Assembly (NCBI GenBank): GCA_001632425.1
Contig: KV425582.1
Span: forward strand, 268,000-329,540
Direction of reading: 5' to 3'
Source of the DNA: Neolentinus lepideus HHB14362 ss-1
Lineage: Eukaryota > Basidiomycota > Agaricomycetes > Gloeophyllales > Gloeophyllaceae
DNA length: 61,541 bases
Every line of letters begins with the position of its first letter. Within the stretch, counting starts at the first letter, position 1. This document shows positions 61,332 to 61,541 of the stretch, in pieces. A program made the position numbers and the translations under genes. Below the pieces are notes generated by a model. That model saw only the letters and a program-made list of their open reading frames with translations. It did not search any database and was not told where the DNA came from.

Positions 61332-61541
61332 GACGAGTGTAAGGATGTCCTTGACGGAAGGCTGCGGTTGCAGGCACGCTACATCGCGCCGTTGGGCCCG
61401 CGTTCACGCTCATTTAGATCAGCAAGCCAAGTATAGGTCGAGAGAGCCAAGCTAGGGTGTGGGCAGAGAGCGAGGAAAGAGACAGGTAGAACTGTACTTA
61501 GCGAGCAGATGCTCGAAATGCAGACGCACACGAAATCGACT
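61332..61541. other. Upstream region of P450 copy 2, window edge
   Basis: 210 bp likely containing the promoter of the minus-strand P450; no other gene seen. Confidence 0.5.

Overview
The window looks like nuclear DNA of a filamentous basidiomycete, most likely an Agaricomycete. Genes are broken by many short introns (about 41-70 nt) with GT-AG ends. The gene content fits: a FunK1-type kinase, a Tnp2-type (CACTA/Plavaka-like) DNA transposon and a tandem pair of cytochrome P450 genes. No organism name can be fixed from sequence alone. All calls come from reading translated exons; no database search was run.

Layout. 0-12.6 kb is dense housekeeping DNA: a FunK1-like kinase (-), a kinesin-6-like motor (+), the eRF1 methyltransferase MTQ2/N6AMT1 (-), the Golgi-to-ER tethering subunit RINT1/Tip20 (+) and the replicative helicase subunit MCM3 (-). 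12.6-20.2 kb is gene-poor. Its one convincing gene (14.7-15.2 kb, -) encodes a small secreted precursor of 12 short units, each ending in Asp-Trp and separated by Lys-Arg or Arg-Arg. That is the layout of a Kex2-processed peptide precursor. 20.2-22.0 kb holds a low-complexity hypothetical gene.

23.2-32.0 kb is a nested mobile element. A Tnp2-type transposon (about 8.3 kb, perfect 35-bp terminal inverted repeats) lies inside a short element with its own 59-bp inverted repeats. A 435-base run of N sits between two near-identical copies of the transposon's left end, so this part of the assembly is suspect.

34.8-43.3 kb is dense again: the splicing factor PRP17/CDC40 (-), a protein joining three Myb repeats to C2H2 zinc fingers (+), a small hypothetical (-), the TPR co-chaperone SGT2 (-) and the splicing ubiquitin ligase PRP19 (+). 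43.8-51.7 kb is metabolic and transport: an OPT oligopeptide transporter (-), a divergent TauD-type dioxygenase (+) and an MFS transporter (-). 52-52.5 kb carries a small nested inverted-repeat element. The last part has a hypothetical protein (-), a beta-carbonic anhydrase with a probable mitochondrial leader (+) and two tandem P450 genes of one family (-).

The genes do not form one pathway. The most striking item is the 14.7-15.2 kb precursor. Its spacers divide cleanly into X-Pro/X-Ala dipeptides, which is the yeast alpha-factor (Kex2, Kex1, Ste13) processing grammar, and they reduce ten of the twelve units to the same tetrapeptide, Gly-Thr-Asp-Trp.
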